Origin: Candidatus Cryosericum septentrionale
GTDB taxonomy: Bacteria > Caldisericota > Caldisericia > Cryosericales > Cryosericaceae
Reading direction: 5' to 3'
Assembly: GCF_003570995.1 (NCBI RefSeq)
Contig: NZ_QXIY01000030.1
Coordinates: 62,001-126,000 of the forward strand
Length of the DNA: 64,000 nt
The notes under the pieces are model-generated. The model was not told where the DNA came from, did not search any database, and worked only from the letters and a program-made list of their open reading frames with translations. Below, one piece after another: positions 1 through 7,516 of this stretch (position 1 is the first letter of the stretch; every line of letters starts with the position of its first letter). The translations under genes were made by a program, and so were the position numbers.

Positions 1-277
1 CCGAGCAACGCGGTGTCGTCAGCATCATCAGCGAGGCGGCCTGCGCCATCGTCTCGATGACGATCACACCGGGTGTCAGTGGAAATCCGGGGAAGTGCCC
101 AGTGTAGAAGGAACTGTCCTCCGGATAGGTAGCCTGCGCTGCCACACGGACGCCGGGAACGACATCCGCAGGGCCGTTGACGAACAGAAACGGCTCTCTC
201 TGGGGCAGGAGTTCACGGACCTGTTCCGGGCTTAGTCTGAGAGTACTTTGCGCCTGTACACTTGCTTCTGATATCAT
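1..277 (-). CDS. fabZ: 3-hydroxyacyl-ACP dehydratase FabZ (partial)
   Basis: This gene is cut by the left window edge; about 92 N-terminal codons are present. FabZ dehydrates (3R)-hydroxyacyl-ACP in cytoplasmic type II fatty acid synthesis. The reverse-strand translation has the start of a hot-dog fold: LPQREPFLFVN, then the active-site stretch FYTGHFPGFPLTPGV with the catalytic His in GHFPG, then IETMAQAA. The ATG lies at 275-277 with a GAGAGG ribosome binding site a few bases upstream. The next gene (607 onward) is divergent. The missing half carries the second catalytic residue, so activity cannot be judged. A fusion with LpxC, known in some phyla, cannot be excluded from this part alone. 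Confidence 0.88.
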   Translation of the reverse strand, partial: MISEASVQAQSTLRLSPEQVRELLPQREPFLFVNGPADVVPGVRVAAQATYPEDSSFYTGHFPGFPLTPGVIVIETMAQAASLMMLTTPRCS

Positions 278-397
278 GTTCGCCCTCTCGTACTGGAGTG
301 ACCGTCTGCCCGCGTCGAGCGTGCAGAATTGGCATTCCATTCTATGCAATTCGCTCCCCGTGACCACCCTGCAACCGTACCAACCGACGAGAGGATG

Positions 398-430
398 CCG
401 TAACATCGGGGACAGGTCCAGATGTTACGG
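398..430. promoter_or_regulatory. Perfect 10-bp inverted repeat between divergent genes
   Basis: CCGTAACATC at 398-407 is exactly complementary to GATGTTACGG at 421-430, with a 13-nt spacer. It lies in the 329-bp gap between divergent fabZ and the MFS gene. There is no U-tract, so an operator or an RNA hairpin is more likely than a terminator. A second small repeat, GTGCG-TAA-CGCAC, sits at 568-580 just before the MFS ribosome binding site. Nothing else recognisable is in this gap. Confidence 0.4.
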
Positions 431-606
431 GTGGCGGAGGCCGTTGATGGGGATGGAGGTCTCCAGTCGGCATGTCCATCAAGATGCCGGCCTCCTCAGC
501 ACGAGTTGCGCAGTTCTTGGCTGCTGCCGCCTTCTCTCACCGGTTTGTGCTAAACTCATATTGTTCTGTGCGTAACGCACGATCCCTGGTAAACGAGGTT
601 GGATAG

Positions 607-1911
607 ATGGTTGATGAGAAGATGAACGAGCGTTCTGCGGTGGAGTGCTGCGATACGCAGGACATGGTTCCTGAACAGCGCATCAGCCCACGCAATACAT
701 TCGCGGCCATGCAGTACCCGAACTACCGCATCTGGTTCGCCGGACAGTTTGTTTCCCTCTTTGGGACCTGGATGCAGGTGACAGCGCAGGGGTACCTTGC
801 CTACCAGTTGACCAAGTCATCAGCCTTCCTCGGCTATGTCGCGTTCGCCAATGGCGTCCCGGTCTGGCTGTTCATGCTCTATGCGGGTTCGGTCGCAGAC
901 CGCGTGCCCCGCAAGACGCTGATGCTCTATACGCAGTCTGCCATGCTGGTGCTGGCCTTTGTCCTGGCATTGCTGACATTCACCGGCGCCGTGCGCCCGT
1001 GGCACATCCTAGTCCTAGCGTTTCTACTTGGTATCGCCAATACCTTCGACTCCCCAGCGCGCCTGGCCCTCGTGAACCAGCTGGTCGACGACAAGCGGCA
1101 CCTGCCCAACGCCGTCGCGCTCAACGGTTCGATGTTCAACATGGCGACGGCTCTGGGACCGGCGGCCGCGGGTGCTGTGTACGCCCTGCTGGGACCGTCC
1201 TGGTGCTTCACCATCAATGGCCTGTCCTTCGTCGCGGTCATCGCAGCCCTCTTGCTCATGCGCCTTCGACCGGTGCCATTATCTCCCAGGGATCAGAGCC
1301 CCATGGTGGGAATCGTCGAGGGGCTCACGTACGTCTGGAGACACGAGAACATCCGTGCACTCATTCTCCTCATCGGCGTCACGTCGCTGTTCGGCCTCTC
1401 GTTTGCCGCGCTCATCCCTGCCTGGGCAGTCAAGGTCCTGCACGGCAACGCAACGACCGGCGCGACCATCAACGGCCTGCTCCAGTCTGCACGGGGCATC
1501 GGCGCCCTGCTGGCAGCGCTGACCATCGCGACCGTAAGCCATCTCAAGGTGAAGGGGCGCATTGCCACGTTCGGAACCTTCGCTTATCCCGCCGCTCTTC
1601 TGGCCTTTGCCGTTGCCCGCTCGACGGCCCTTGCGTCGCTTCTCATGGCCCTGGTCGGATTTGCCAGCATCCTGGTCGTCAATCTCTGCAACGTGCTGAT
1701 CCAGTCGCAGGTGGAAGACTCTCTGCGCGGGCGCGTCAGCGCTGTCTACAGCCTGGTGTTCTTCGGCATGATGCCCATCGGCTCGCTTCTGACAGGCTGG
1801 CTTGCACAATGGACCAGCGAGCCCGTGGCTATCATCGTGAGCGCTTGTGGAGCATTGACAGGCGCAGTTCTCATCTGGATACTCGTTCCGCGTCTCAGGG
1901 CCATGCCATGA
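607..1911 (+). CDS. MFS transporter, DHA3/MFS_3-type exporter
   Basis: A 434-residue major facilitator protein, the usual length for a 12-helix exporter of the EntS/MFS_3 type. After a roughly 25-residue hydrophilic N-terminus comes NYRIWFAGQFVSLFGTWMQ, the typical start of this subfamily. The loop between helices 2 and 3 carries the MFS signature GSVADRVPRK. Further helices run to about residue 430. It probably exports a small molecule by proton antiport; the substrate cannot be inferred. The ATG at 607 has a GAGG element about 9 nt upstream. Its stop overlaps an ATG at 1908, and the downstream kinase gene is very likely cotranscribed. Confidence 0.85.
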   Translation: MVDEKMNERSAVECCDTQDMVPEQRISPRNTFAAMQYPNYRIWFAGQFVSLFGTWMQVTAQGYLAYQLTKSSAFLGYVAFANGVPVWLFMLYAGSVADRVPRKTLMLYTQSAMLVLAFVLALLTFTGAVRPWHILVLAFLLGIANTFDSPARLALVNQLVDDKRHLPNAVALNGSMFNMATALGPAAAGAVYALLGPSWCFTINGLSFVAVIAALLLMRLRPVPLSPRDQSPMVGIVEGLTYVWRHENIRALILLIGVTSLFGLSFAALIPAWAVKVLHGNATTGATINGLLQSARGIGALLAALTIATVSHLKVKGRIATFGTFAYPAALLAFAVARSTALASLLMALVGFASILVVNLCNVLIQSQVEDSLRGRVSAVYSLVFFGMMPIGSLLTGWLAQWTSEPVAIIVSACGALTGAVLIWILVPRLRAMP

Positions 1912-1949
1912 ATGACATGCCTGCTCAGGGTCGTCACCAGGAGGCTGAC

Positions 1950-2759
1950 ATGGAAGAACACATCGGCTCGGCAAGACTGCTCGGTCATGGACGAACTGCA
2001 GAGGTGTATGCCTGGAAAGAAGGCAGTGCCCTCAAGCTTTTTGTCCCCGGGTTTCCTTCGCATCTCATCGATCAGGAAGTGGAGGGGACACGGGCAGCCA
2101 ACACCGCCGGCATCCCTTCGCCTCAGTTCAAGAGTGTCATCACGGTGGACGGTCGCCGAGGGCTAGTGCTGGAACGGCTTTCAGGACGCAGCATGCTCAC
2201 TCTTCTCGGCCGTGAACCTGCGCGGGTGACGCACTATGCTGGCCTCTTCGCCGAACTGCAGGCCCGCATGCACGACTGTCATGCACCAGACCTGACGTCT
2301 CGCCGCGAGGACCTGGCGCGGCGCATCGCCCGGGCCGGCGTGGTTGCACGCGTCAAAGGCGACGCCCTGGCCACCCTCGAGCGGCTTCCCGACGGAGATA
2401 GTCTGTGCCACTGCGACTTCCACCCGGACAACGTACTCATGACGCCGCAGGGTCCGTCTGTCATCGACTGGTCGTTTGCGGCATGTGGAACACCCGCATC
2501 CGACGCTGCATGCACGGCGCTGCTGCTCCGGATCGCGGATGCCCCGCCCGAGTCCTTTCGCGTAGCATGGGTTGAGCGCGAGGCAAGGGACCGGTTCTAC
2601 AGAACGTGGCTGAAGCACTACCGAGAGCTACAGCCCGACGCAGCAGGCGCCATGTGGAACTGGCTGCTGCCGGTGGCCGTCGCACGCCTCGCAGATGACA
2701 TCCCCGAAGAGCGGCCGCGCCTGATGACCCTCATCGAAGAACTGCAGCAGAAGCGCTGA
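1950..2759 (+). CDS. Aminoglycoside phosphotransferase-fold kinase (APH family)
   Basis: A 269-residue APH/choline-kinase-fold protein. The N-lobe (about residues 5-75) has the beta-strand region around VYAWKEGSALKLF. The C-lobe has the catalytic loop CHCDFHPDNVL (H-x-D-x4-N) and the metal-binding Asp in VIDWSFA. These residues support real phosphotransfer activity, but the family phosphorylates very different small molecules and the substrate is unknown. I chose the ATG at 1950 because a strong AGGAGG lies 5 nt upstream. An earlier in-frame ATG at 1908 overlaps the MFS stop and would add 14 residues. The gene follows the exporter directly, which could suggest a modify-and-export pair, but that is inference. 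Confidence 0.8.
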   Translation: MEEHIGSARLLGHGRTAEVYAWKEGSALKLFVPGFPSHLIDQEVEGTRAANTAGIPSPQFKSVITVDGRRGLVLERLSGRSMLTLLGREPARVTHYAGLFAELQARMHDCHAPDLTSRREDLARRIARAGVVARVKGDALATLERLPDGDSLCHCDFHPDNVLMTPQGPSVIDWSFAACGTPASDAACTALLLRIADAPPESFRVAWVEREARDRFYRTWLKHYRELQPDAAGAMWNWLLPVAVARLADDIPEERPRLMTLIEELQQKR

Positions 2760-2791
2760 CTGCACGAAACTGCTCTCGTCGATTGCTTTTC

Positions 2792-2822
2792 GCCCGTGGC
2801 TTAGTACAACGACGGGCTGTTC
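2792..2822 (+). terminator. Weak candidate terminator after the APH gene
   Basis: GCCCGT (2792-2797) pairs with ACGGGC (2812-2817) across a 14-nt loop, followed by a mixed T-rich stretch. The stem is only 6 bp, so this is a tentative call. Confidence 0.3.
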
Positions 2823-2889
2823 TTTGTCCGTGCTTTCGGGGCACGCCTACAGATGATGAGATCGGCGGGCCGCCCCGCTTGGAGGTACC

Positions 2890-3608
2890 ATGGAAAAACT
2901 CGATGTGATCCTGCTCATCGGTCGACCAGCAGCAGGCAAGAGCGAGACGATAGACTTTCTGAAGCAGCTGCCCGACGACAAGCGACTGCAGGAGTATCAC
3001 ATCGCCCCATTCGAGGAACTGGACGACTTTCTCTACGTCTGGCAGACCTTTGAGAACGACGCAATCAGACAATCCATGGCCTTGGCAGGCGGGACACGGA
3101 CGATGCCCTGTACTTCCTGGACAACCGCATCTGGGACTTCTTTATCGAACGCATCGACCTGGGTTTCCGCAAGAAGCTGGCACGGGACCTGCTCTTTCTC
3201 CAACACCATACGGTCATGATGGAGTTCGCTCACGGCGGGGAAAACGGCTTTGCGAATGCCTTCCAGCATCTGTCGGACGATGTGCTCGAGCGCGCCGCCA
3301 TCGTGTACATCGACGTCTCATTCGAGGAATGCCTGCGCAAGAACCGCAGGCGCTATCGCCCCGAACAGGCCGATTCCATCCTGTATCATTCACTCAAGGA
3401 CGCCAAGATGGAGCGATATTACAAGGTCAACGACTGGGCACGCCTGTCCGAAGGACATGACGAGGGATTCATCGCAGTCAAGGGGCACCAGGTCCCTTTT
3501 GCCGTGTTTCACAACGAACCGGAAAAGACCCTCGACCCCGAGCTTCTGGGCGCTGCCTTGCGCGACGTCACCGGCCGGCTTGTCAAGCTCTTCACACACA
3601 AGGGTTGA
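2890..3608 (+). pseudogene. P-loop NTPase/kinase-like protein, split by a frameshift
   Basis: The first reading frame from ATG 2890 (GGAGG 5 nt upstream) encodes a Walker A motif GRPAAGKS at about residues 11-18 and continues to about position 3085. After that the coding signal moves to the -1 frame (restored residues include DTDDALYFLDNRIWDFF) and runs to the stop at 3606-3608. Joining the frames gives a protein of about 239 residues resembling a small P-loop kinase. No substrate-specific motif is recognised. The shift lies near 3085-3100, where a single G missing from a GGG run would explain it. This could be a sequencing indel, a real pseudogene or, less likely, programmed -1 frameshifting. 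Confidence 0.6.
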
Positions 3609-3632
3609 ACAAGTCTCCGAGGGTGCTAGACT
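3605..3632 (+). promoter_or_regulatory. Predicted sigma-70 promoter for the PLP enzyme gene
   Basis: TTGAAC at 3605-3610 and TAGACT at 3627-3632 are separated by 16 nt. Start of transcription would be near 3639, about 60 nt before the ATG at 3699. Confidence 0.45.
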
Positions 3633-3698
3633 CAAAAGTTGGTTTCTATAAGTGTTTCCACGCCTGACATGCGGATTCTTTGACAAGAGGAGTGCAAC

Positions 3699-5171
3699 AT
3701 GGCCGTATTTGATATGACCGTCCACGAAGACGTTCTGGCAGAAACCGTCAAACTGGCTCAGGACCGCAACATCATCATCCCCACCTTCGCACAGCAGAAG
3801 GACCCATCGCTTGTCCCGGAGAAGGTCAAGGCCAGGCTCAAGGGCGTCGGCCTCTGGGATGTCAATCCCATCAACCTGTTCCGCATCACGTGGCACAACG
3901 ACGTCAAAACGGGCCTGTATGGCGACGTGAACTATATCGAACTCCCGAGTTCCATCACTGGCATCAAGGCTCGCGTCGTGGGCATCGTAGGCAAGTATTT
4001 CCCCACCGGCGCACACAAGGTCGGCGCTGCATTCGGCTGCCTCGTCCCACGACTCGTGACCGGACAGTTCGACCCTACCCGGCAGGCGGCCGTATGGCCG
4101 TCCACAGGCAACTACTGCCGCGGTGGCGCCTTCGACTGCGCCCTGCTGGCCACGGATGCCGTCGCCATTCTCCCGGAGGGGATGAGCAAGGAGCGCTTCG
4201 ACTGGCTGCGTGAGATTGGAACCAAGGAGGTCATCGGGACTCCTGGAACCGAGTCCAACGTCAAGGAGATCTACGACAAGGTGCACGAGCTGAAAACCAC
4301 CCGCGGCGACAACATCGTCGTCTTCAACCAGTTCGAGGAATTCGGCAATGCGCTGTGGCACTACGACATGACAGGCTCCGCATTCGAGCAGGTCTTCAAC
4401 AGCATCAAGGGTCCAAGATCGCGCATGGCGGGCTACGTCTCCGCCACTGGCTCGGCCGGGACCATCAGCGCCGGCGAGTACCTGAAGAAGGTCTATCCAT
4501 ACAGCCATATCACGGCCGTCGAGGCCCTGCAGTGCCCGACCCTCTACGCAAATGGGTTTGGTGCGCACCGCATCGAGGGCATCGGCGACAAGCACGTCCC
4601 CTGGATCCACAACGTCCGCAACACCGACGCCGTGGCCGCCATCGACGACGAATATCCGATGCATCTGCTGCGCCTCTTCAATGAGGAAGCAGGCAAGGCC
4701 TACCTGGAGAAGAAGGGTGTCCCACGCGAGATCATCGAGCAGCTCAACCTGATGGGCATCTCCTCTCTGGCGAACATGGTCGCGACGATCAAGATGGCCA
4801 AGTACGAGGAGATGGACGAGAACGACGTCGTCTTCACCGTGTTCACGGATTCCGCCGACCTGTACCTGTCACGCATCGAAGAACTGCGCGCCGAGTATGG
4901 CCCCTACACCGAGATGGATGCGGCGCTCGACTATGCAAAGTACCTCGAGGGCATTCTGACGGACTGGTACCGCGAGCTCAACTATCGCGACCGCAAGCAA
5001 CTACACAACCTCAAGTACTTCACCTGGGTCGAGCAGCAGGGCAAGACCGCGGAGGAGCTGCGCGAACTGTGGGAACCGGAGTTCTGGAATCAGATTTGGA
5101 CTGCTGCACCAGCGTTCGACAGACTCATCGACCAGTTCAACGAGAGGACGGGACTGCTGGCGAAGCTGTAG
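3699..5171 (+). CDS. Fold-type-II PLP-dependent enzyme (cysteine synthase/TrpB superfamily)
   Basis: A 490-residue protein of the tryptophan-synthase-beta fold. The PLP lysine is expected in TGAHKVGAAFG (about residues 103-113). A substrate or phosphate loop STGNYCRGGAF follows near residue 131, and a glycine-rich phosphate-binding stretch SATGSAGTISAGEY near residue 248. It is longer than typical cysteine synthase (about 310) or TrpB (about 400) and has an extra charged C-terminal region of about 110 residues. No TrpA or other trp gene is nearby, so it stands alone between its own promoter and terminator. The reaction is not assignable: a beta-elimination, beta-replacement or lyase activity is likely. 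The ATG at 3699 has AGAGGAG 7 nt upstream. Confidence 0.75.
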   Translation: MAVFDMTVHEDVLAETVKLAQDRNIIIPTFAQQKDPSLVPEKVKARLKGVGLWDVNPINLFRITWHNDVKTGLYGDVNYIELPSSITGIKARVVGIVGKYFPTGAHKVGAAFGCLVPRLVTGQFDPTRQAAVWPSTGNYCRGGAFDCALLATDAVAILPEGMSKERFDWLREIGTKEVIGTPGTESNVKEIYDKVHELKTTRGDNIVVFNQFEEFGNALWHYDMTGSAFEQVFNSIKGPRSRMAGYVSATGSAGTISAGEYLKKVYPYSHITAVEALQCPTLYANGFGAHRIEGIGDKHVPWIHNVRNTDAVAAIDDEYPMHLLRLFNEEAGKAYLEKKGVPREIIEQLNLMGISSLANMVATIKMAKYEEMDENDVVFTVFTDSADLYLSRIEELRAEYGPYTEMDAALDYAKYLEGILTDWYRELNYRDRKQLHNLKYFTWVEQQGKTAEELRELWEPEFWNQIWTAAPAFDRLIDQFNERTGLLAKL

Positions 5172-5215
5172 AGTCGCCCGTTCCGACCAATCTGCACCTG
5201 TATCGAACCTCCAGG

Positions 5216-5250
5216 AAACGCCCCGACATGAACCACCGGGGCGTTTGCGC
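5216..5250 (+). terminator. Rho-independent terminator
   Basis: AAACGCCCCG (5216-5225) and CGGGGCGTTT (5237-5246) form a perfect 10-bp stem with an 11-nt loop. It follows the PLP enzyme stop by 45 nt and ends in T residues. Confidence 0.8.
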
Positions 5251-5633
5251 ATGTTCTTCCTGAAATCGACTTTTCTCCACAGCCGCTGTTGATTATGTGG
5301 AAAACTAGTGGAATCACGTACGGTCGTGTGGTGAACAACCTGTCAGGAACTGTGGAAAACCCCCCGCAAGGCCAGGGTTCAGGTCACCGTTCTGGGCTCC
5401 GCATCCCAGGCTCATTCCAGTAAACAATGCTCATGGTGCGGCTGAATGCATCGCAAACGTACAGGGATACGGTATATAGTCCGAAATCGTCTGACAGGGC
5501 CACTTTTCGCGATGTGATTCTCAACATCCGCTTCTGAAGCCACTTTACGGGCTTCCGGTACAGGATGGACGGGAAAATTGAGAACCTCCCACCACAAAAG
5601 GCGGGCGGGCGGCAATTCCAAGGGAAACAGGGG
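5251..5633. other. Non-coding gap with DnaA-box-like sequences
   Basis: About 380 bp lie between the terminator and the end of thrB, with no convincing gene. TGTGGAAAA occurs twice in the same orientation (5296-5304 and 5351-5359), and a TTTTCTCCACA-like stretch lies at 5271-5281. These resemble degenerate DnaA boxes. A GAAGCC/GGCTTC hairpin lies near 5536-5555. Short minus-strand ORFs here look eroded; one segment vaguely recalls a transposase core but is too weak to call. Confidence 0.35.
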
Positions 5634-6563
5634 CTATGCGTTCTCGTCTTCCACGGTTTGCAGGATGACTCCCTGGGCTGAAATGTCGAGGACGAATGTC
5701 TCAGCCTCTGCATCCAACTCGATCATCGCCTTCTGCATCGCCTTAGCAACCTTCTCCGCCTTGGCGGGCTCGGCGAGAGCAGCAATGCTGGGTCCGGCTC
5801 CCGACAGGAAACTGCCATAGGCCCCAGCCCGGTCGGCGGCACGCGATACTTCGCGGAATCCGGTGACAAGCTTCTCGCGGTAGTGCTGGTGGAGACGGTC
5901 ATGAAGCGCGAAAGACAGGAGGTCATAATTGCCGCTGAAGATGCAGGCAGACAGCATCGAGGCACGACCGATGTTGAAGACGGCATCTCTGCGTGAATAC
6001 ATGTCAGGAAGACACGCTCGGGCCTTCTTTGTCGACAGGAAGCTGGACGGGACCGTGACGACGACCTTCAGGTTCTGGGGAACGACCTTCATGTAGGCCA
6101 CCTCGCTCCTGTCGCTCGCAGCGATGGTAAACCCGCCGACCAGCGATGCGGTGACGTTGTCGGGGTGTCCCTCGATGGCAATAGCGTACTTGAGGACTTT
6201 GCCAGTATCGAGCTGCGTGTTCATCATGACCTCGAAGCACGACAGGAGCCCCACGATGGCGCTGGCACTGGATCCCAGACCGCGCGTCAGAGGAATGCCG
6301 GTGTGAACATTGATGCTCAGCGGTGGCAGGTGCACCGATTCGGCACGCTCGAAGTAGTCCATGACCTCGCTGACGAACTTGAAACCCTTTTCGTTGAGAA
6401 CATCGGCGCCCATCCCTTCGAAGTGGACGCTCCACTTCTCTCCCGGAGAGAGCACCTCGACGGTATACGTACTACGCATTTCGAGGGCCAACCCAAAAAC
6501 GTCGAACCCTGGCCCCAGGTTGGCGGTGCTTGCAGGAACGCTAACTATGACTTTATTGATCAC
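5634..6563 (-). CDS. thrB: Homoserine kinase
   Basis: A 309-residue GHMP-family kinase, the normal length for ThrB. It phosphorylates homoserine with ATP in threonine biosynthesis. Motif 1 is VPASTANLGPGFDVFG (residues 9-24). The ATP-binding motif 2 is PLTRGLGSSASAIVG (about 93-107), and the C-terminal motif 3 is GSFLSGAGPSIAAL. The start is GTG at 6561-6563 with GGGGGAAG upstream. No other threonine-pathway gene (hom, thrC) is in the window, so the gene is isolated. It is divergent from the UPF0173 gene across a 169-bp gap. The PxxxGLGSSA motif separates it from mevalonate kinase reasonably well. Confidence 0.9.
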   Translation of the reverse strand: MINKVIVSVPASTANLGPGFDVFGLALEMRSTYTVEVLSPGEKWSVHFEGMGADVLNEKGFKFVSEVMDYFERAESVHLPPLSINVHTGIPLTRGLGSSASAIVGLLSCFEVMMNTQLDTGKVLKYAIAIEGHPDNVTASLVGGFTIAASDRSEVAYMKVVPQNLKVVVTVPSSFLSTKKARACLPDMYSRRDAVFNIGRASMLSACIFSGNYDLLSFALHDRLHQHYREKLVTGFREVSRAADRAGAYGSFLSGAGPSIAALAEPAKAEKVAKAMQKAMIELDAEAETFVLDISAQGVILQTVEDENA

Positions 6564-6639
6564 GTTTTCTTCCCCCGACGCAACTGCAATTCCTCGATAC
6601 AGGTGTTGGCAGCGCGCGAACTATCGCAAAACGAATTAC

Positions 6640-6668
6640 TTGACATATCTTACCACGTCCCATGCAAT
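6640..6668 (+). promoter_or_regulatory. Possible promoter for the UPF0173 gene
   Basis: A perfect TTGACA at 6640-6645 is followed after 17 nt by a poor -10 (TGCAAT, 6663-6668). The thrB promoter should lie in the same 169-bp gap on the other strand, but no clear match was found. Confidence 0.35.
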
Positions 6669-6732
6669 TGCAAGTTTCACTGTGAATGATCAAGCCAAAG
6701 CTTGACCGGCATTCTCCAGGAGGTAGACTAAA

Positions 6733-7443
6733 ATGGAGGTATATGACGCTATGACACATGAGCAGCTCACCTACCTTGGTCATTCGGCTTTCCTGATCAC
6801 CACGCCGGCCGGCGACATCCTCATCGACCCGTTCCTCTCGGGCAACCCTTCGGCATCCATCGGTCCCGACGATGTCCATCCAGACTACATTCTCGTGACG
6901 CACGGCCATTCCGATCACCTGGGCGATACCGTCGCTATCGCCAAGCGTACTGGGGCGACGGTCATCGGCCCGGCGGAACTCGTCACCTACCTTGCAGGCA
7001 AGGGTGTTGCGAATGTGCATCCCATGCACATCGGCGGAAACCACGTCTTCCCATTCGGTGAACTCTTCCTGACCCAGGCCCTGCATGGCTCCTCGGTGAC
7101 CGAGAACGGCCACATCATCTACACAGGGAATCCCTGCGGCTTTGTCGTCAAGACCGGAGAGCGGACAATCTACCATGCCGGTGACACGGGCGTGTTTCTC
7201 GACATGGAGCTCATCGGCCGCCTGCACCCACTGGACATCGCGCTTCTCCCCATCGGCGGCAATTTCACGATGGGCATCGACGACGCCGTAGAAGCGGTCA
7301 AGATGCTTGCGCCACGCACCGTGATCCCCATGCACTACGGGACCTTCCCTGTCATCGCCGTCGACCCACAACTGTTCCGGAAGAAGGTGGAGTCCTCGAC
7401 GAGCGCCCGTTGCACAGTCCTGGAACCCGGACAGACGTTCTGA
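6733..7443 (+). CDS. UPF0173-type metallo-beta-lactamase-fold hydrolase
   Basis: A 236-residue MBL-fold protein matching the UPF0173 family in length and motifs. The fold starts with LTYLGHSAFLI, and the metal site is THGHSDHLGD (H-x-H-x-D-H). A third His and an Asp lie in ALHGSS and YHAGDTG, and the family C-terminal motif is IPMHYGTFP. The cell role of UPF0173 is unknown; a hydrolase or nuclease with a two-metal site is expected in the cytoplasm. Two starts are possible: ATG 6733 (AGGAGG 9 nt upstream) and ATG 6751 (GGAGGT about 10 nt upstream). The second gives 230 residues and fits the family N-terminus better. Confidence 0.82.
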   Translation: MEVYDAMTHEQLTYLGHSAFLITTPAGDILIDPFLSGNPSASIGPDDVHPDYILVTHGHSDHLGDTVAIAKRTGATVIGPAELVTYLAGKGVANVHPMHIGGNHVFPFGELFLTQALHGSSVTENGHIIYTGNPCGFVVKTGERTIYHAGDTGVFLDMELIGRLHPLDIALLPIGGNFTMGIDDAVEAVKMLAPRTVIPMHYGTFPVIAVDPQLFRKKVESSTSARCTVLEPGQTF

Positions 7444-7481
7444 GCCAGTTGGCGCCAGGCGCCAGGATTCACCCTCGCGCG

Positions 7482-7509
7482 TTGACAGCAGGGGTCCGGC
7501 CGGTACACT
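7482..7509 (+). promoter_or_regulatory. Strong promoter giving a leaderless mRNA
   Basis: TTGACA (7482-7487), a 16-nt spacer and TACACT (7504-7509). Only 7 nt separate the -10 from the ATG at 7517, so the predicted start site falls at or next to the start codon. No Shine-Dalgarno sequence is present. Confidence 0.65.
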
Positions 7510-7516
7510 CTTTTCC

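Noticed and set aside
177..575. Plus-strand ORF of 132 codons over the fabZ start
   Set aside because: It is antisense to fabZ for its first 100 bases, is rich in Cys, Ser and Arg, and has no ribosome binding site or recognisable motif.
3390..4664. Long minus-strand ORF (424 codons) opposite the PLP enzyme
   Set aside because: It mirrors the codon structure of the real gene on the plus strand; such long antisense frames are common in GC-rich coding DNA.
5412..5621. Possible transposase-core remnant on the minus strand
   Set aside because: A short stretch (LYVCDAFSRT) recalls a DDE core, but there is no D-D-E spacing, no inverted repeats and no second fragment.
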